This document shows positions 8,662 through 16,357 of a DNA stretch of 64,000 nt, piece by piece; within the stretch, counting starts at the first letter, position 1, and each line of letters begins with the position of its first letter. Source of the stretch: Kibdelosporangium sp040675465 (lineage in GTDB: Bacteria; Actinomycetota; Actinomycetes; Mycobacteriales; Pseudonocardiaceae); NCBI RefSeq assembly GCF_040675465.1, contig NZ_JBFAPA010000006.1, positions 186,001 to 250,000 on the forward strand. The letters run 5' to 3'. The notes below the pieces were generated by a model. The model did no database searches and was not told the DNA's origin. It saw only the letters and a list, made by a program, of their open reading frames with translations. The translations under genes and the position numbers were made by a program.

Positions 8662-10588
8662 CTAATAGCCGGGCGGCGGGCATCGGATGATGGCGGTAGC
8701 CAAGTCCTCGAACCATTCGCGTGGGCGGAGGCCGGATGCGATGACATGGCCTTGGATGGTCCAGGTCGGGGTGCTGTGGATGTGGTGGGTGTGAGCGACG
8801 GCTTCGGATTGGGTGAGGGCGGCGGCTGCGGCGCTGGCGGAACTGAAAGCGGCAGTGGAGGGAAAGGCGTCAGTGAGGGCGACGGCGCCGGCAGCAGGAA
8901 AGGTGCCGGTGGCGTCGGTCAGGTTGGCGGCGCCGGTAGCGCTGAGGTGGTCAGTGGTGGCGGGAGGGTCGGACTCAGGGATGGCCGCGGCGGCGCTGGT
9001 GGAGGTCAGGGCGTGAGCCGGGCCGACGGTGTCAGTGGAGCCAAGGGGGCCAGCGGCGGCGGTGGTGGTGCAGGACGAGGGTTCGGATTGATCGACGGCT
9101 GCGGCGCTGGTGGCGGTGGGGGCGTCCGCGGTCGTGGAACTCAGGGCGCCAGTAGTGCTGCGGGCGTCGGTGACGGCGAAGTCGCCGGTCGCGCAAGATG
9201 CACAGGTAGCAGTGGAGATGTCAGCGGGGGCTTCGGCGGTTGAAGAGGAGGCGACGGCGGGAGCGGAGGTGGGAGGGGTGGGGGTGAGGGCAGTGGCCGA
9301 GACGGCGGAGGTGGAAGCGTTAGTCGAGCCAGGAGTGGCGGCAAGAGCGGTGGGTACGGCGCTGGTGAGGGAAGAGTTGAGGGCAGTGGCGGAGGTGTGG
9401 GTGTGGGTGCTGTGAGGGTTGGTGGTTGAAGAAGGGGCGACGGCGGGGGCGGTGGGGTCGAGGCCGGAAGCGGAAGTGACGGTGGTGGGGGTGGAAGGGA
9501 CCGGGGTGGCGGAGCGAAGGGCGGAGGTGTCGGAGGCATGAGGGGCGGAGGCGCGAGCGGCGGGGGTGGAGGCGAGGGCGGTGGCCGAGATGGCCGAGGG
9601 GGAAGCGTCAGTCGAGCCAGGAGTGGCAGCAAGAGCGGTGGGTACGGCGCTGGTGAGGGAAGAGTTGAGGGCAGTGGCGGAGGTGAGGGTGTGGGTGTGG
9701 GTGCTGTGAGCGTCGCTGGGAGTGGAGGTGTGAGCGGCGGGCGCGGACGCGTAAGCGGTGCTGTCAGGGTCGCTGCGAGTCGAGATGCGAGCGGCAGGCG
9801 CCGACGCGTAAGCGGTGCTGTCAGGGTCGCTGCGAGTCGAGATGCGAGCGGCAGGCGCCGACGCGTAAGCGGTGCTGTCAGGGTCGCTGCGAGTCGACGN
9901 NNNNNNNNNNNNNNNNNNNNNNNNNNNNNNNNNNNNNNNNNNNNNNNNNNNNNNNNNNNNNNNNNNNNNNNNNNNNNNNNNNNNNNNNNNNNNNNGAGAT
10001 GCGAGCGGCAGGCGCCGACGCGTAAGCGGTGCTGTCAGGGTCGCTGAAGGTAGAGGTGTGAGCGGCGGGGGTGGAGGCGCGAGCGGTGCTGTGAGGGGTA
10101 GAGATGGTAGAGGGAGGGGTGGTGAGGGCGGTGTGGAGGGGGTGGGGGTTGGCGCCTGCGCGGGCGGCGAGGTGGAGGAGGAGGTCGAGGGATTCGATGT
10201 CTTGGCGGTTGGCGAAGTACGCGGTGAATACGGAGGTCACGAACTTGTGGGCAGTGGTGGGGTTGGTTTTGGCCAGCCATTCGTAGGCGGCGAGGGCTGG
10301 GCGGGAGTTAGGGATGCGGTCCGACCAGTTCAGCGGCAGGCCGGCGGCTTCGGCTTGGTGGGCAAGGAAGTCGTAGGTGGGGCCGGTGCGGGGGCCTGCG
10401 GGGATACCGCCGGGGCCGATCTCGGGGTGGATCTGCAGGGCGCGTTCGACCACGCGGATGCCGTGTGCACGCAGGATGCGGTTGCGGTCCTGCGCGATGT
10501 AGCAGAACGGGCAGATGACGTCGAACCAGTGCTCGATCGTCACGACACGCGGCCGCGACGTCTTCGCGGCCGTGCCGGTGGTGCGCAT
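8662..10588 (-). CDS. DsbA-family oxidoreductase interrupted by a large in-frame low-complexity repeat (spans assembly gap)
   Basis: The N-terminal part (10588 downward) has a thioredoxin strand ending in FDVICPFCYIAQDRN with the CPFC redox centre at residues 26-29, then the helical insert SRPALAAYEWLAKT. The C-terminal part near 8662-8830 reads EAVAHTHHIHSTPTWTIQGH and LRPREWFEDL, the cis-proline strand (STPT) and last helix of DsbA/FrnE proteins. Between them the same strand is open without a stop from 8662 to 9899 and again to the right of the N run, encoding Ser/Thr/Ala/Pro repeats. The two sides differ by one frame only because the 96 N are an arbitrary gap length; a 57-bp unit crosses the gap in phase. 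ATG at 10588 follows GAGGAGA. One continuous gene is the simplest reading. Confidence 0.78.
9724..10051 (-). repeat. 57-bp tandem repeat (19-residue unit) containing the assembly gap
   Basis: Units start at 9724 (diverged), 9781 and 9838, with a partial unit at 9895 and another copy right of the gap ending near 10051. Each encodes a Ser/Thr/Asp/Ala-rich 19-mer containing SDPDSTAYASAPAAR. The copies at 9781 and 9838 are identical, so the true copy number is probably higher than assembled. Confidence 0.88.
9900..9995. other. Assembly gap (96 N)
   Basis: A run of 96 undetermined bases lies in the 57-bp tandem array. The repeat phase either side needs a different length (for example 110 rather than 96 bases) to keep unit and reading frame, so the number is a placeholder. 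Confidence 0.98.
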
Positions 10589-10613
10589 TTCCGTTCTCCT
10601 CAAGCAAAGTCAG

Positions 10614-11417
10614 TCAGGTCAGGACGGCTCGCAGCCACGCGGCTGTGGTCGCGAGCATGGTGGGGGCGTTGAAGGCGGGGGCCTCGTGACCCGCGCCGCC
10701 TAACAGTTCGAAGCGTGTCTGGGCACCGGCGTGGCTGAGGACCTGGTGCAGCGCGAAACCCTCGGATGGAGGAACGATTCGGTCGCGGTCGCCGTGGGCG
10801 ATGAGGAATGGCGGGGCCTGCGCGGATACGCGTGCGGGGAGACGCAGATCGCGAGCGCGCTCGGCCAGCTCCGCAGGATCGTTGGTGCCCAACAGATCCG
10901 CCTCGAAGTGGAACGGCAGAAGCCGCGCCTCCAGCTCGGTGCGCGCCGCGGACACCGCGAGATCGGTCTGGCCGAACCAGTGCACCACGGCCTGTACCGC
11001 GCTGGACTGGTCGAGGTTGCCGCCGACCGTGCCCTCCAGTTCAGTGTCGCCTTCGGACAGCGCGAGCAACGATCCCAGGTACGCGCCCGCGGAGGCGCCC
11101 CAGATTCCTAGGCGTCCGGTGGCTAGGCCGAGGCTTTCGCCGTTGGCGCGCAACCACCGCACGGCTCCCTTGAGGTCGTGCAGCGGCTGCGGGAACACGG
11201 CTTGAGGCGCAAGGCGGTAGTCGACCGAGACCACGGTCACGCCATGGGCCGCGAGCGGGGCCAGCCGAAGTGGACCGTCATCGGCCTTGCCGCCGTGGCT
11301 CCAGCCTCCGCCATGTGCGTACACGACCACCGGTGCGCCGGGCTCGGCCGCCCGGTAGATGTCCAGGCCGAGGTCGGTGCCGTCGACGGTCGCGTACACC
11401 AGGTCCCGCTCGATCAT
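10614..11417 (-). CDS. Alpha/beta hydrolase (BD-FAE/hormone-sensitive-lipase-like esterase)
   Basis: 267 residues. YAHGGGWSHGGK is the oxyanion-hole HGGGW motif, GIWGASAGAYLG is the nucleophile elbow (G-A-S-A-G), HGDRDRIVPP supplies the acidic residue and GGAGHEAPAF the histidine. It should hydrolyse carboxyl esters or acyl amides in the cytoplasm. Its ATG overlaps the nitroreductase stop by 3 bp, so it is translated from the same message. In a nitroaromatic/arylamine setting it might remove acyl groups, but that is inference. The DsbA-like gene follows 25 bp downstream. Confidence 0.87.
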   Translation of the reverse strand: MIERDLVYATVDGTDLGLDIYRAAEPGAPVVVYAHGGGWSHGGKADDGPLRLAPLAAHGVTVVSVDYRLAPQAVFPQPLHDLKGAVRWLRANGESLGLATGRLGIWGASAGAYLGSLLALSEGDTELEGTVGGNLDQSSAVQAVVHWFGQTDLAVSAARTELEARLLPFHFEADLLGTNDPAELAERARDLRLPARVSAQAPPFLIAHGDRDRIVPPSEGFALHQVLSHAGAQTRFELLGGAGHEAPAFNAPTMLATTAAWLRAVLT

Positions 11418-12124
11418 CCTGACTCCACGTGATGGGTTGCTTCGGAGTAGAACGTGGCGAACGACGACACCGGCTCACGCGAAGTCTGCAGCGTGCTCAG
11501 CCGATGGCTGCCGTCCGCGTGTCCTAACGCGACTCCGCAGACGATCACGTGGTCGTCCGGCACCGAAACATGCCGCCGCAGCACCGGATGGAAGTCGATC
11601 AGTGACGCCTGGGCGCAGGTGTGCAGCCCACTCCCCCGCGCCGCCAGCATCAGCGCCTGCAGGAACAAGCCGGCGTCCACCAGCGCGCCCTGCAACGGGC
11701 CACGGCTGACGGTCAGGATGATCCCGACCGGGGCGCCGAAGAAGTCGTAGTTGCGCCGATGGTGTCCCGCGCGACCGGCCACGTCGTCCGCGGCGATGCC
11801 GAGCGTGTCTCCGTACAAACTGTCGCCGAACCTGCGCCGGCGTGACCGGAACGGCTCCGGCCATTCGTCCGCGCACGGCTGGTACTCGAACTCCGCGGCC
11901 CGATGCCCTGTTTCGTACGCACACAACAGGTCCTCGGCCAGTGCCCGTTTGGCCGCACCGGTCAGCACATGCACTTGCCACGGCTGCGAGTTCGAGTTGC
12001 TGGCCGAACGCGCGGCCAGGGCGAGCAACTGCTCGACCTGCGAGCGAGGAACCGGCGTCGGCAGGAACGCCCGGCAGCTGCGGCGGGTCAGCAGCGCGTC
12101 CTCAATCGTCGTCACGGTGGTCAT
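11414..12124 (-). CDS. Nitroreductase family protein
   Basis: 236 residues with the FMN-binding start TRRSCRAFLPTPVPRSQVEQ, a SNSNSQPWQV flavin phosphate block near residue 46, and the C-terminal GLHTCAQASL and DHVIVCGVALGHAD segments usual in nitroreductases. These FMN enzymes reduce nitro groups to hydroxylamines with NAD(P)H. The start overlaps the PnbB-like gene by 23 bp and the stop overlaps the hydrolase start. Directly after a hydroxylaminobenzoate-lyase-like gene, it could supply the hydroxylamino substrate, as PnbA does for PnbB in 4-nitrobenzoate degraders. Confidence 0.88.
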   Translation of the reverse strand: MTTVTTIEDALLTRRSCRAFLPTPVPRSQVEQLLALAARSASNSNSQPWQVHVLTGAAKRALAEDLLCAYETGHRAAEFEYQPCADEWPEPFRSRRRRFGDSLYGDTLGIAADDVAGRAGHHRRNYDFFGAPVGIILTVSRGPLQGALVDAGLFLQALMLAARGSGLHTCAQASLIDFHPVLRRHVSVPDDHVIVCGVALGHADGSHRLSTLQTSREPVSSFATFYSEATHHVESG

Positions 12125-12641
12125 CGGGATCCTGGTCGTTCGGTGGGGTGATGTCGTAGGAGATCCGGCCTGCGGGCAGGTAGAACAACGCGATCAGGGC
12201 ACCGCCCTTGACCTCCGGGTAGTGGTGGCTGCCCGGCCCCGGCGCCGTCCAGCCCGGACCGCTCCAGCCGTTCGGCCCCATCAGCCGGGCCTCCGGGTCC
12301 AGCGGCACGACGAGGTTCAGCTCGCCGTACGGGTGCTGGTGGTACTGGCCGCGGTACGGTTCGACACTGTCCATATAGACCGCCGTGATGCTGAAGTAGT
12401 TCAGCACGTCCCGCGGTTCGGCGATCCGGCTACGCCGGTAGCGCGGCCCGTCCACCTCGATGTTCGCCGCCCAGCCGGCCCGCACGCCGTCGGTGATCAT
12501 CCGGGCGAGGTCGTCGTACAGCTCGGTACCCGGCCCGTACTTCGTGTTCAACCACGTCTCCAGCTCACCGCCGGCAGTCCGGTTCTTCAGCTCGTCGAGG
12601 AACGGGATGCTCCGGTCGATCAGGTCCTGCGCGGTGGTCAT
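12102..12641 (-). CDS. 4-hydroxylaminobenzoate lyase-like protein (PnbB/DUF4863 family)
   Basis: 179 residues. The core QYHQHPYGELNLVVPLDPEA, GWSGPGWTAPGPGSHHYPEV and IALFYLPAGRISYDITPP form a small cupin-like domain that I recognise as the DUF4863/PnbB family. PnbB converts 4-hydroxylaminobenzoate to protocatechuate and ammonia. The ATG at 12641 is preferred over a GTG at 12650 because GGAAGGGGAG sits at the right distance for it. A perfect 12-bp-arm palindrome (12686-12716) lies 45 bp upstream. Family assignment is from memory of its motifs; the substrate here is untested. Confidence 0.72.
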   Translation of the reverse strand: MTTAQDLIDRSIPFLDELKNRTAGGELETWLNTKYGPGTELYDDLARMITDGVRAGWAANIEVDGPRYRRSRIAEPRDVLNYFSITAVYMDSVEPYRGQYHQHPYGELNLVVPLDPEARLMGPNGWSGPGWTAPGPGSHHYPEVKGGALIALFYLPAGRISYDITPPNDQDPDDHRDDD

Positions 12642-12685
12642 GGTCGACACTCCCCTTCCATCGGATACAGCTACCGTACGGCGAT

Positions 12686-12716
12686 GTTACGTTACAGTCA
12701 ATAGCTGTAACGTAAC
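12686..12716. promoter_or_regulatory. Perfect palindrome, probable TetR operator before the PnbB-like gene
   Basis: Arms GTTACGTTACAG and CTGTAACGTAAC are exact reverse complements around a 7-nt centre. The inner part has the form GTTAC-N11-GTAAC, also found between the NAT and TetR genes. It overlaps the NAT stop codon and precedes the PnbB-like start, placing it to control a second promoter for the downstream genes. No T tract follows, which argues against a terminator. Confidence 0.78.
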
Positions 12717-13504
12717 TCGGTCGAAAAACCGCATTTCCGCACGTCAAGCCCCTGTGAGGGCACCCGGTCGAGGTCGATGCCGAAGTACTCGCGATAGGCC
12801 GCGAGGATCTCCTCGGCGCCGTCGAGGCGGCGTTCGGTCCGCTCGTCTCCCACTGTCTCGATGAGACGGTCACGGGCGAGCGTGATCCGCCCGGCCGGGG
12901 TGGCCCGCGAACACGTCGGCCCGTGCGTGAAGTGCACGTCCGGCGAGTTTGTCTGGAACCACGCCATCGCCTGGAACTCCTCCAGGTCCCTTGGCCGGTT
13001 CTCCAGCCGGTAGGCCACAACCCCGTCGTGCAGCACGTCGACATCACCGTGGGCCGCGTCGCGCAGCGAGAACCGGCCGGCCCGGTCCTCCTGGACCACG
13101 TCGGTCGCGAACCGCAGCGGCGCCATGCTGAACCGCCCGAACCCCACGTCGACCAGCCACGGCTCGTCCAGCCGCACCCGCAGAGCGAGATGGTCCAGCG
13201 GCGGCCCGAAACCACCCTCCCGGCGCGCCACCCGCGCGGCCCGCAGCTCCACCTCGAAGCCCAGCTCACCGAGTAACCCGGCGAACAATCCGTTGAGCTC
13301 GTAACAGAATCCGCCCCGCCGATGCCGCACGATCTTGTCGAACAACGCCCCTGGGTGGAGGTCGATCGGCTGTCCCAACGAGACACTCAGGTTCTCGAAC
13401 GGAACAGTTTCCAGATGGCGCACCTGCAACTCGCGCAGAGTGCCGATGTCCAGCGAGCGCGGCGGACCGGCGCCGATCCGGCTCAGGTACTCGTCGACGT
13501 TCAT
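12698..13504 (-). CDS. nat: Arylamine N-acetyltransferase
   Basis: 268 residues, normal for the family. The catalytic triad is visible: Cys67 in RRGGFCYELN, His105 in LDHLALRV and Asp119 in LVDVGFGR. The N-terminal helix LRELQVRHLETVPFENLSV also matches. NAT enzymes acetylate arylamines, arylhydroxylamines and hydrazines with acetyl-CoA in the cytoplasm, and some actinomycete homologues close amide bonds on ansamycin polyketides; no polyketide genes are nearby, so detoxification is likelier. The ATG at 13504 follows CTGGGGG. It heads the minus-strand cluster and diverges from the TetR gene. Confidence 0.92.
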   Translation of the reverse strand: MNVDEYLSRIGAGPPRSLDIGTLRELQVRHLETVPFENLSVSLGQPIDLHPGALFDKIVRHRRGGFCYELNGLFAGLLGELGFEVELRAARVARREGGFGPPLDHLALRVRLDEPWLVDVGFGRFSMAPLRFATDVVQEDRAGRFSLRDAAHGDVDVLHDGVVAYRLENRPRDLEEFQAMAWFQTNSPDVHFTHGPTCSRATPAGRITLARDRLIETVGDERTERRLDGAEEILAAYREYFGIDLDRVPSQGLDVRKCGFSTELRYSY

Positions 13505-13522
13505 GGTCGAGCCCCCAGTTTC

Positions 13523-13579
13523 GTTACAAGGAGTAAACGTAACCACAGCGTAACAGCCACTGCATGTAACGGTTCGTTA
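13523..13579. promoter_or_regulatory. Divergent NAT/TetR control region with GTTAC-N11-GTAAC operator
   Basis: GTTAC at 13523-13527 and GTAAC at 13539-13543 are spaced by 11 bases, exactly as in the palindrome at 12686-12716. Further GTAAC half-sites lie at 13550 and 13566, and TAACG-GTT-CGTTA at 13567-13579 is a small perfect inverted repeat touching the TetR start. This is the arrangement of an autoregulating TetR protein controlling a divergent gene. Confidence 0.72.
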
Positions 13580-13590
13580 GGATGCCCTGC

Positions 13591-14289
13591 ATGGGCCGAG
13601 CGCGCGAGACCGGGAACGAGCAACCCGAAGGCCCCAGGCCGGGCGGGCGGCCGAGGGACGCCTCCCTCGACGAGGCGATCATCCTGGCGACCCGGGACCG
13701 CCTGGTCAAGGACGGCTACTCGCAGATGACCATCGGCGACATCGCGTCGGACGCGAACGTCAGCCGGCCGACGCTGTACCGGCGCTGGCCGGGCAAGCTG
13801 GACCTGGTCGTCGACGCGCTGGACTACGGGTTCCGCCGCCAGCAGGCGCTGTACAAGCTCGATCTGAGCCGGATGCAGCCGCGGGAGGCGCTGGTCGAGG
13901 CCGTCCGCCGGCTGGATCCCGCGTACTACAACCCGGATGCCATGGTGCTGATGGGCAACTTCGCCGGTGAGGCGATCCGCACGCCCGCGCTGCTGGAGAT
14001 CCTGCGCCAGCACGCCGTCGAGCCGCGCGTCGCCCTCGTCGAGAGCGTCCTGACCCAGTTGCAGGACCGCGGTGCCGTGCAGGACGACATCGACAAGCGC
14101 ACCATCGCCACTATGTGCTTCGGCAGCTATTTCGCGCAGTTCTATCGCGGCGACAGCAAGGACGAGATCCCCGAGGCGGTCGTGTCGGTGTTGTGGCCCG
14201 CGATCGCACGGAAGCCCGCCGCCACAACGAAGAAGCCGACCACCACCCGTAGCCGGCGCACGACCGGAACCCCCAAGCGCATTCGCTGA
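13591..14289 (+). CDS. TetR/AcrR-family transcriptional regulator
   Basis: 232 residues. GYSQMTIGDIASDANVSRPT followed by LYRRWPGKLDLV is the TetR helix-turn-helix (about residues 46-75); the rest is the all-helical ligand-binding domain. The last 25 residues are a basic Thr/Lys/Arg tail (TTKKPTTTRSRRTT), unusual for TetR and possibly an extra DNA contact. Of two close ATGs (13582, 13591) the second has TAGGA at better spacing. It diverges from the NAT gene across a region of GTAAC half-sites and probably represses both sides until an aromatic ligand binds. Confidence 0.87.
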   Translation: MGRARETGNEQPEGPRPGGRPRDASLDEAIILATRDRLVKDGYSQMTIGDIASDANVSRPTLYRRWPGKLDLVVDALDYGFRRQQALYKLDLSRMQPREALVEAVRRLDPAYYNPDAMVLMGNFAGEAIRTPALLEILRQHAVEPRVALVESVLTQLQDRGAVQDDIDKRTIATMCFGSYFAQFYRGDSKDEIPEAVVSVLWPAIARKPAATTKKPTTTRSRRTTGTPKRIR

Positions 14290-14512
14290 CGGCGGGTGAC
14301 ATTTGCCGGTAACTGGTGGGCGATGTCCGCCAAAGCCGTTCGCAGGACAAGCTTTGTGGGAAGTTCACCGGGTGTCGGATGTCTGAACTTCTTATTGGCG
14401 AGGGCATCGAAGACTATGTGAATTATCTTCACGTGTGGTTTGATCTCGGTCACGCACGGCGGCCGCGCCGGCGGATGAATCTCTTGTCCCTGCACTGATC
14501 GAGGAGATTCGA

Positions 14513-15277
14513 ATGAGACTACGGCGTCTCACGTTCGCGCTCACCAGCGCCGTCGCCCTGCTGCTCGCCGTTCCCGGTGCCGCATCGGCGGACCCGCCCC
14601 AGGCGATGGACTGGAACGCGCCCTGGTCCGACCGCTCCTACGAGCCCGCTTTCGACTACGACGGCGACGGCTGCTACCCCACCCCGGCCATCGGCCGGGA
14701 CGGGACCATCGCCCCGGGCCTCAACCCCGGCGGTGCCGTCAACGGCCACTGCCACGACGCCTGGGACCTGGACAACGTCAACATGTACTCCCGTTCGAGG
14801 TGCAACAACGGCTGGTGCGCCTACATGTACGCGGCCTACTTCGAGAAGGACCAGGCCGTGGCCGGGTCGGGTCTCGGCGGGCACAAGAACGACTGGGAGC
14901 ACGTGGTGGTCTGGGTGCCGGACGGCGGCTGGCCCACGTACGTGTCGGCCTCCGCGCACGGCAAGTACAACGTCAAGTCCCGCAACGACATCCCGTGGGA
15001 CGACAGCGGGACCCACCCGAAGATCATCTACCACAAGGACGGCATCGGCACGCACTGCTTCCGGTTCGCCGGCTTCGGCGAGCAGCCGGAGAACCACAAG
15101 AAGACGTGGCAGTACCCGCCGCTGATCGGCTGGGACGGCTACCCCGCGGGCTACCGGGACAAGCTGATGGCCTACGACTTCGGCGCCGCCCAGCTGGGCA
15201 TCCGCGAGGGTTCGTTCGGCTACGAGCTGTCCAAGGCCAAGCCGGCCGGGATTCCGTTCGACCCCAACCAGGGCTGA
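14513..15277 (+). CDS. Secreted NPP1 (necrosis-inducing, NLP) family protein
   Basis: 254 residues with a Sec signal peptide (MRLRRLTFALTSAVALLLAV, cleavage after AASA near residue 24). The mature part carries the NLP core: GHKNDWEHVVVW corresponds to the conserved GHRHDWE heptapeptide, with YAAYFEKDQ before it and four or more cysteines. NLPs are secreted cytolysins best known from plant pathogens that bind plant sphingolipid headgroups; soil actinomycetes also encode them. Two substitutions (K and N for R and H) in the heptapeptide could weaken toxicity. GAGGAGA precedes the ATG and a strong terminator follows. Confidence 0.88.
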   Translation: MRLRRLTFALTSAVALLLAVPGAASADPPQAMDWNAPWSDRSYEPAFDYDGDGCYPTPAIGRDGTIAPGLNPGGAVNGHCHDAWDLDNVNMYSRSRCNNGWCAYMYAAYFEKDQAVAGSGLGGHKNDWEHVVVWVPDGGWPTYVSASAHGKYNVKSRNDIPWDDSGTHPKIIYHKDGIGTHCFRFAGFGEQPENHKKTWQYPPLIGWDGYPAGYRDKLMAYDFGAAQLGIREGSFGYELSKAKPAGIPFDPNQG

Positions 15278-15284
15278 CCGAAGC

Positions 15285-15316
15285 GAAGGCGCCTTCCCGG
15301 TTGGGGAGGCGCCTTC
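15285..15316 (+). terminator. Hairpin terminator after the NPP1 gene
   Basis: Arms GAAGGCGCCTTCCC and GGGGAGGCGCCTTC pair over 14 positions with one G-U, around a GGTT loop, starting 8 bp after the NPP1 stop. No U tract follows, usual in high-GC actinomycetes. Confidence 0.8.
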
Positions 15317-15352
15317 GGGCAACCCGGGGCGGCACCGCCCGTCCTCAAGAAC

Positions 15353-15745
15353 GTGATCGTGCGTATCGGCCTGGCGCTGGCCGCTATCGGCACCGTGGCG
15401 GCGTGCTCGTCCCCGGAAGCGTTGACAGTTCAGCTGACCGGCTACGACTCGGCGCACGACATGGTCGAGTTCCGGACCGTGCACTACGTCCGCGGCGGGG
15501 AGAACAACGGGCACTACGAACCCGACGCGCAGACCCGCAAGCTCCCCCTGGCCGACCCGGCCGAGATCGTCAGCATCATCAGCATCTGCTCGGACAGCAT
15601 GACCGCCGACCGGATGGGCCGAGCGAACAAGTCGTGCACCAAGGACCAGCTGGTCAAGGCGCTCACCGACGCGCGGTCGCCGTACGCGGAGCTTCAGGTC
15701 GAGGACGACCACATCACCAAGGTCGCCGAGCTGTACCAGCCATGA
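15353..15745 (+). CDS. Small putative lipoprotein of unknown function
   Basis: 130 residues, GTG start (an alternative GTG lies at 15359). The N-terminus IVRIGLALAAIGTVAACSSP has a lipobox ending in Cys near residue 18, so the protein is probably lipidated and held on the outer face of the membrane. The remaining ~110 residues contain two further cysteines and no recognisable domain. Its 3' end overlaps the convergent membrane-protein gene by 32 bp. No clear ribosome site, so the start is uncertain. Confidence 0.68.
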   Translation: MIVRIGLALAAIGTVAACSSPEALTVQLTGYDSAHDMVEFRTVHYVRGGENNGHYEPDAQTRKLPLADPAEIVSIISICSDSMTADRMGRANKSCTKDQLVKALTDARSPYAELQVEDDHITKVAELYQP

Positions 15746-16082
15746 CCCCGCGGCGGCGCGCGGAGATCACCACCGGGCTCGCGGCCGCCGCCACGACCAG
15801 GCAGACGAACATGGTCGGTGTAACGAACCACGGCACGCGGTCGAGCGTGTAGCCGTCCACCCACGTGCACACCGACCGTGGCGGCAGCACGTCCGAGTCG
15901 AGCCGCCCGAAGACGGGCAGCCCCCGGTCGTCGGGAACGCCGAACCGCGCCTGGGTGCAGGTGTGGTAGGCGTTCTCCAGGTGCAGCAGCCGCATCAGGC
16001 CGAACACGTACAGCACCGGCAACAGCCACACGGCCACCATGAGCGACCAGCGCGCGATGTCGAACAGCCTGCGGTCCACCAC
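15714..16082 (-). CDS. Small membrane protein of unknown function
   Basis: About 122 residues with hydrophobic segments SLMVAVWLLPVLYVFGLMRL near the N-terminus and MFVCLVVAAAASPVVI near the C-terminus. Between them lies a hydrophilic loop of about 50 residues with two cysteines (YHTCTQ, SVCTW) that would face outside and might pair. The start is uncertain: a GTG at 16082 follows GGAGGA, while a TTG at 16109 gives a longer form. No family recognised. Confidence 0.58.
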   Translation of the reverse strand: MVDRRLFDIARWSLMVAVWLLPVLYVFGLMRLLHLENAYHTCTQARFGVPDDRGLPVFGRLDSDVLPPRSVCTWVDGYTLDRVPWFVTPTMFVCLVVAAAASPVVISARRRGVMAGTARRPW

Positions 16083-16357
16083 GGGCGTTTTCGTCCTCCA
16101 GGACAACAAAAAGAGGACCGGACAGTATCACCCGCGAGCCCTGCTGATCGACCACACATCGCCCACATCACGGCGAGTCCCCGGCCGCGTTCCAGTTCGT
16201 GGAACACGACCGGGGCGCAGTCCTGGCGGGCGAAATCCACCGGGAGGAACCCGTAGCCGTTCGCGGACGCGAACGGGCCGAGGCGGCTGCCCGGCCCGGC
16301 CGCTTCTCCGCGTGTGTCCACAGTAGACACAATGGCCGACCGTCTAAGGTTGGCCGT

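Larger units (their letters stand above)
8821..10103 (-). repeat. Low-complexity coding repeat tract inside the DsbA-like gene
   Basis: About 1.28 kb with strong strand asymmetry (G and A on plus, C and T on minus). On the minus strand it encodes runs such as TALTPTPPTSAPAVASSS. It is layered: a ~110-bp block at 9601-9710 repeats one at 9313-9416, differing by point changes and a 6-bp in-frame insertion, and 57-bp tandem units follow. No stop interrupts the minus frame outside the gap. The glycine-rich plus-strand frames are its shadow. Confidence 0.85.

Noticed and set aside
8353..10047. Glycine-rich plus-strand reading frames (PE_PGRS-like) across 8353-9243 and 9538-10047
   Set aside because: They are the complement of the continuous minus-strand DsbA-like frame. 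They have no signal or start context and they break repeatedly, whereas the minus frame stays open and ends in recognisable domains on both sides.
9724..10051. CRISPR-like array of 57-bp repeats
   Set aside because: Units are head-to-tail with no unique spacers, are multiples of three and lie in an open reading frame; there are no cas genes.
10614..14289. Part of an ansamycin (NAT-dependent) biosynthetic cluster
   Set aside because: No polyketide synthase or AHBA genes are in the window; the neighbours fit detoxification better.
14316..14498. 60-residue plus-strand ORF before the NPP1 gene
   Set aside because: No ribosome site, no recognisable sequence, and it occupies the likely promoter region of the secreted protein.
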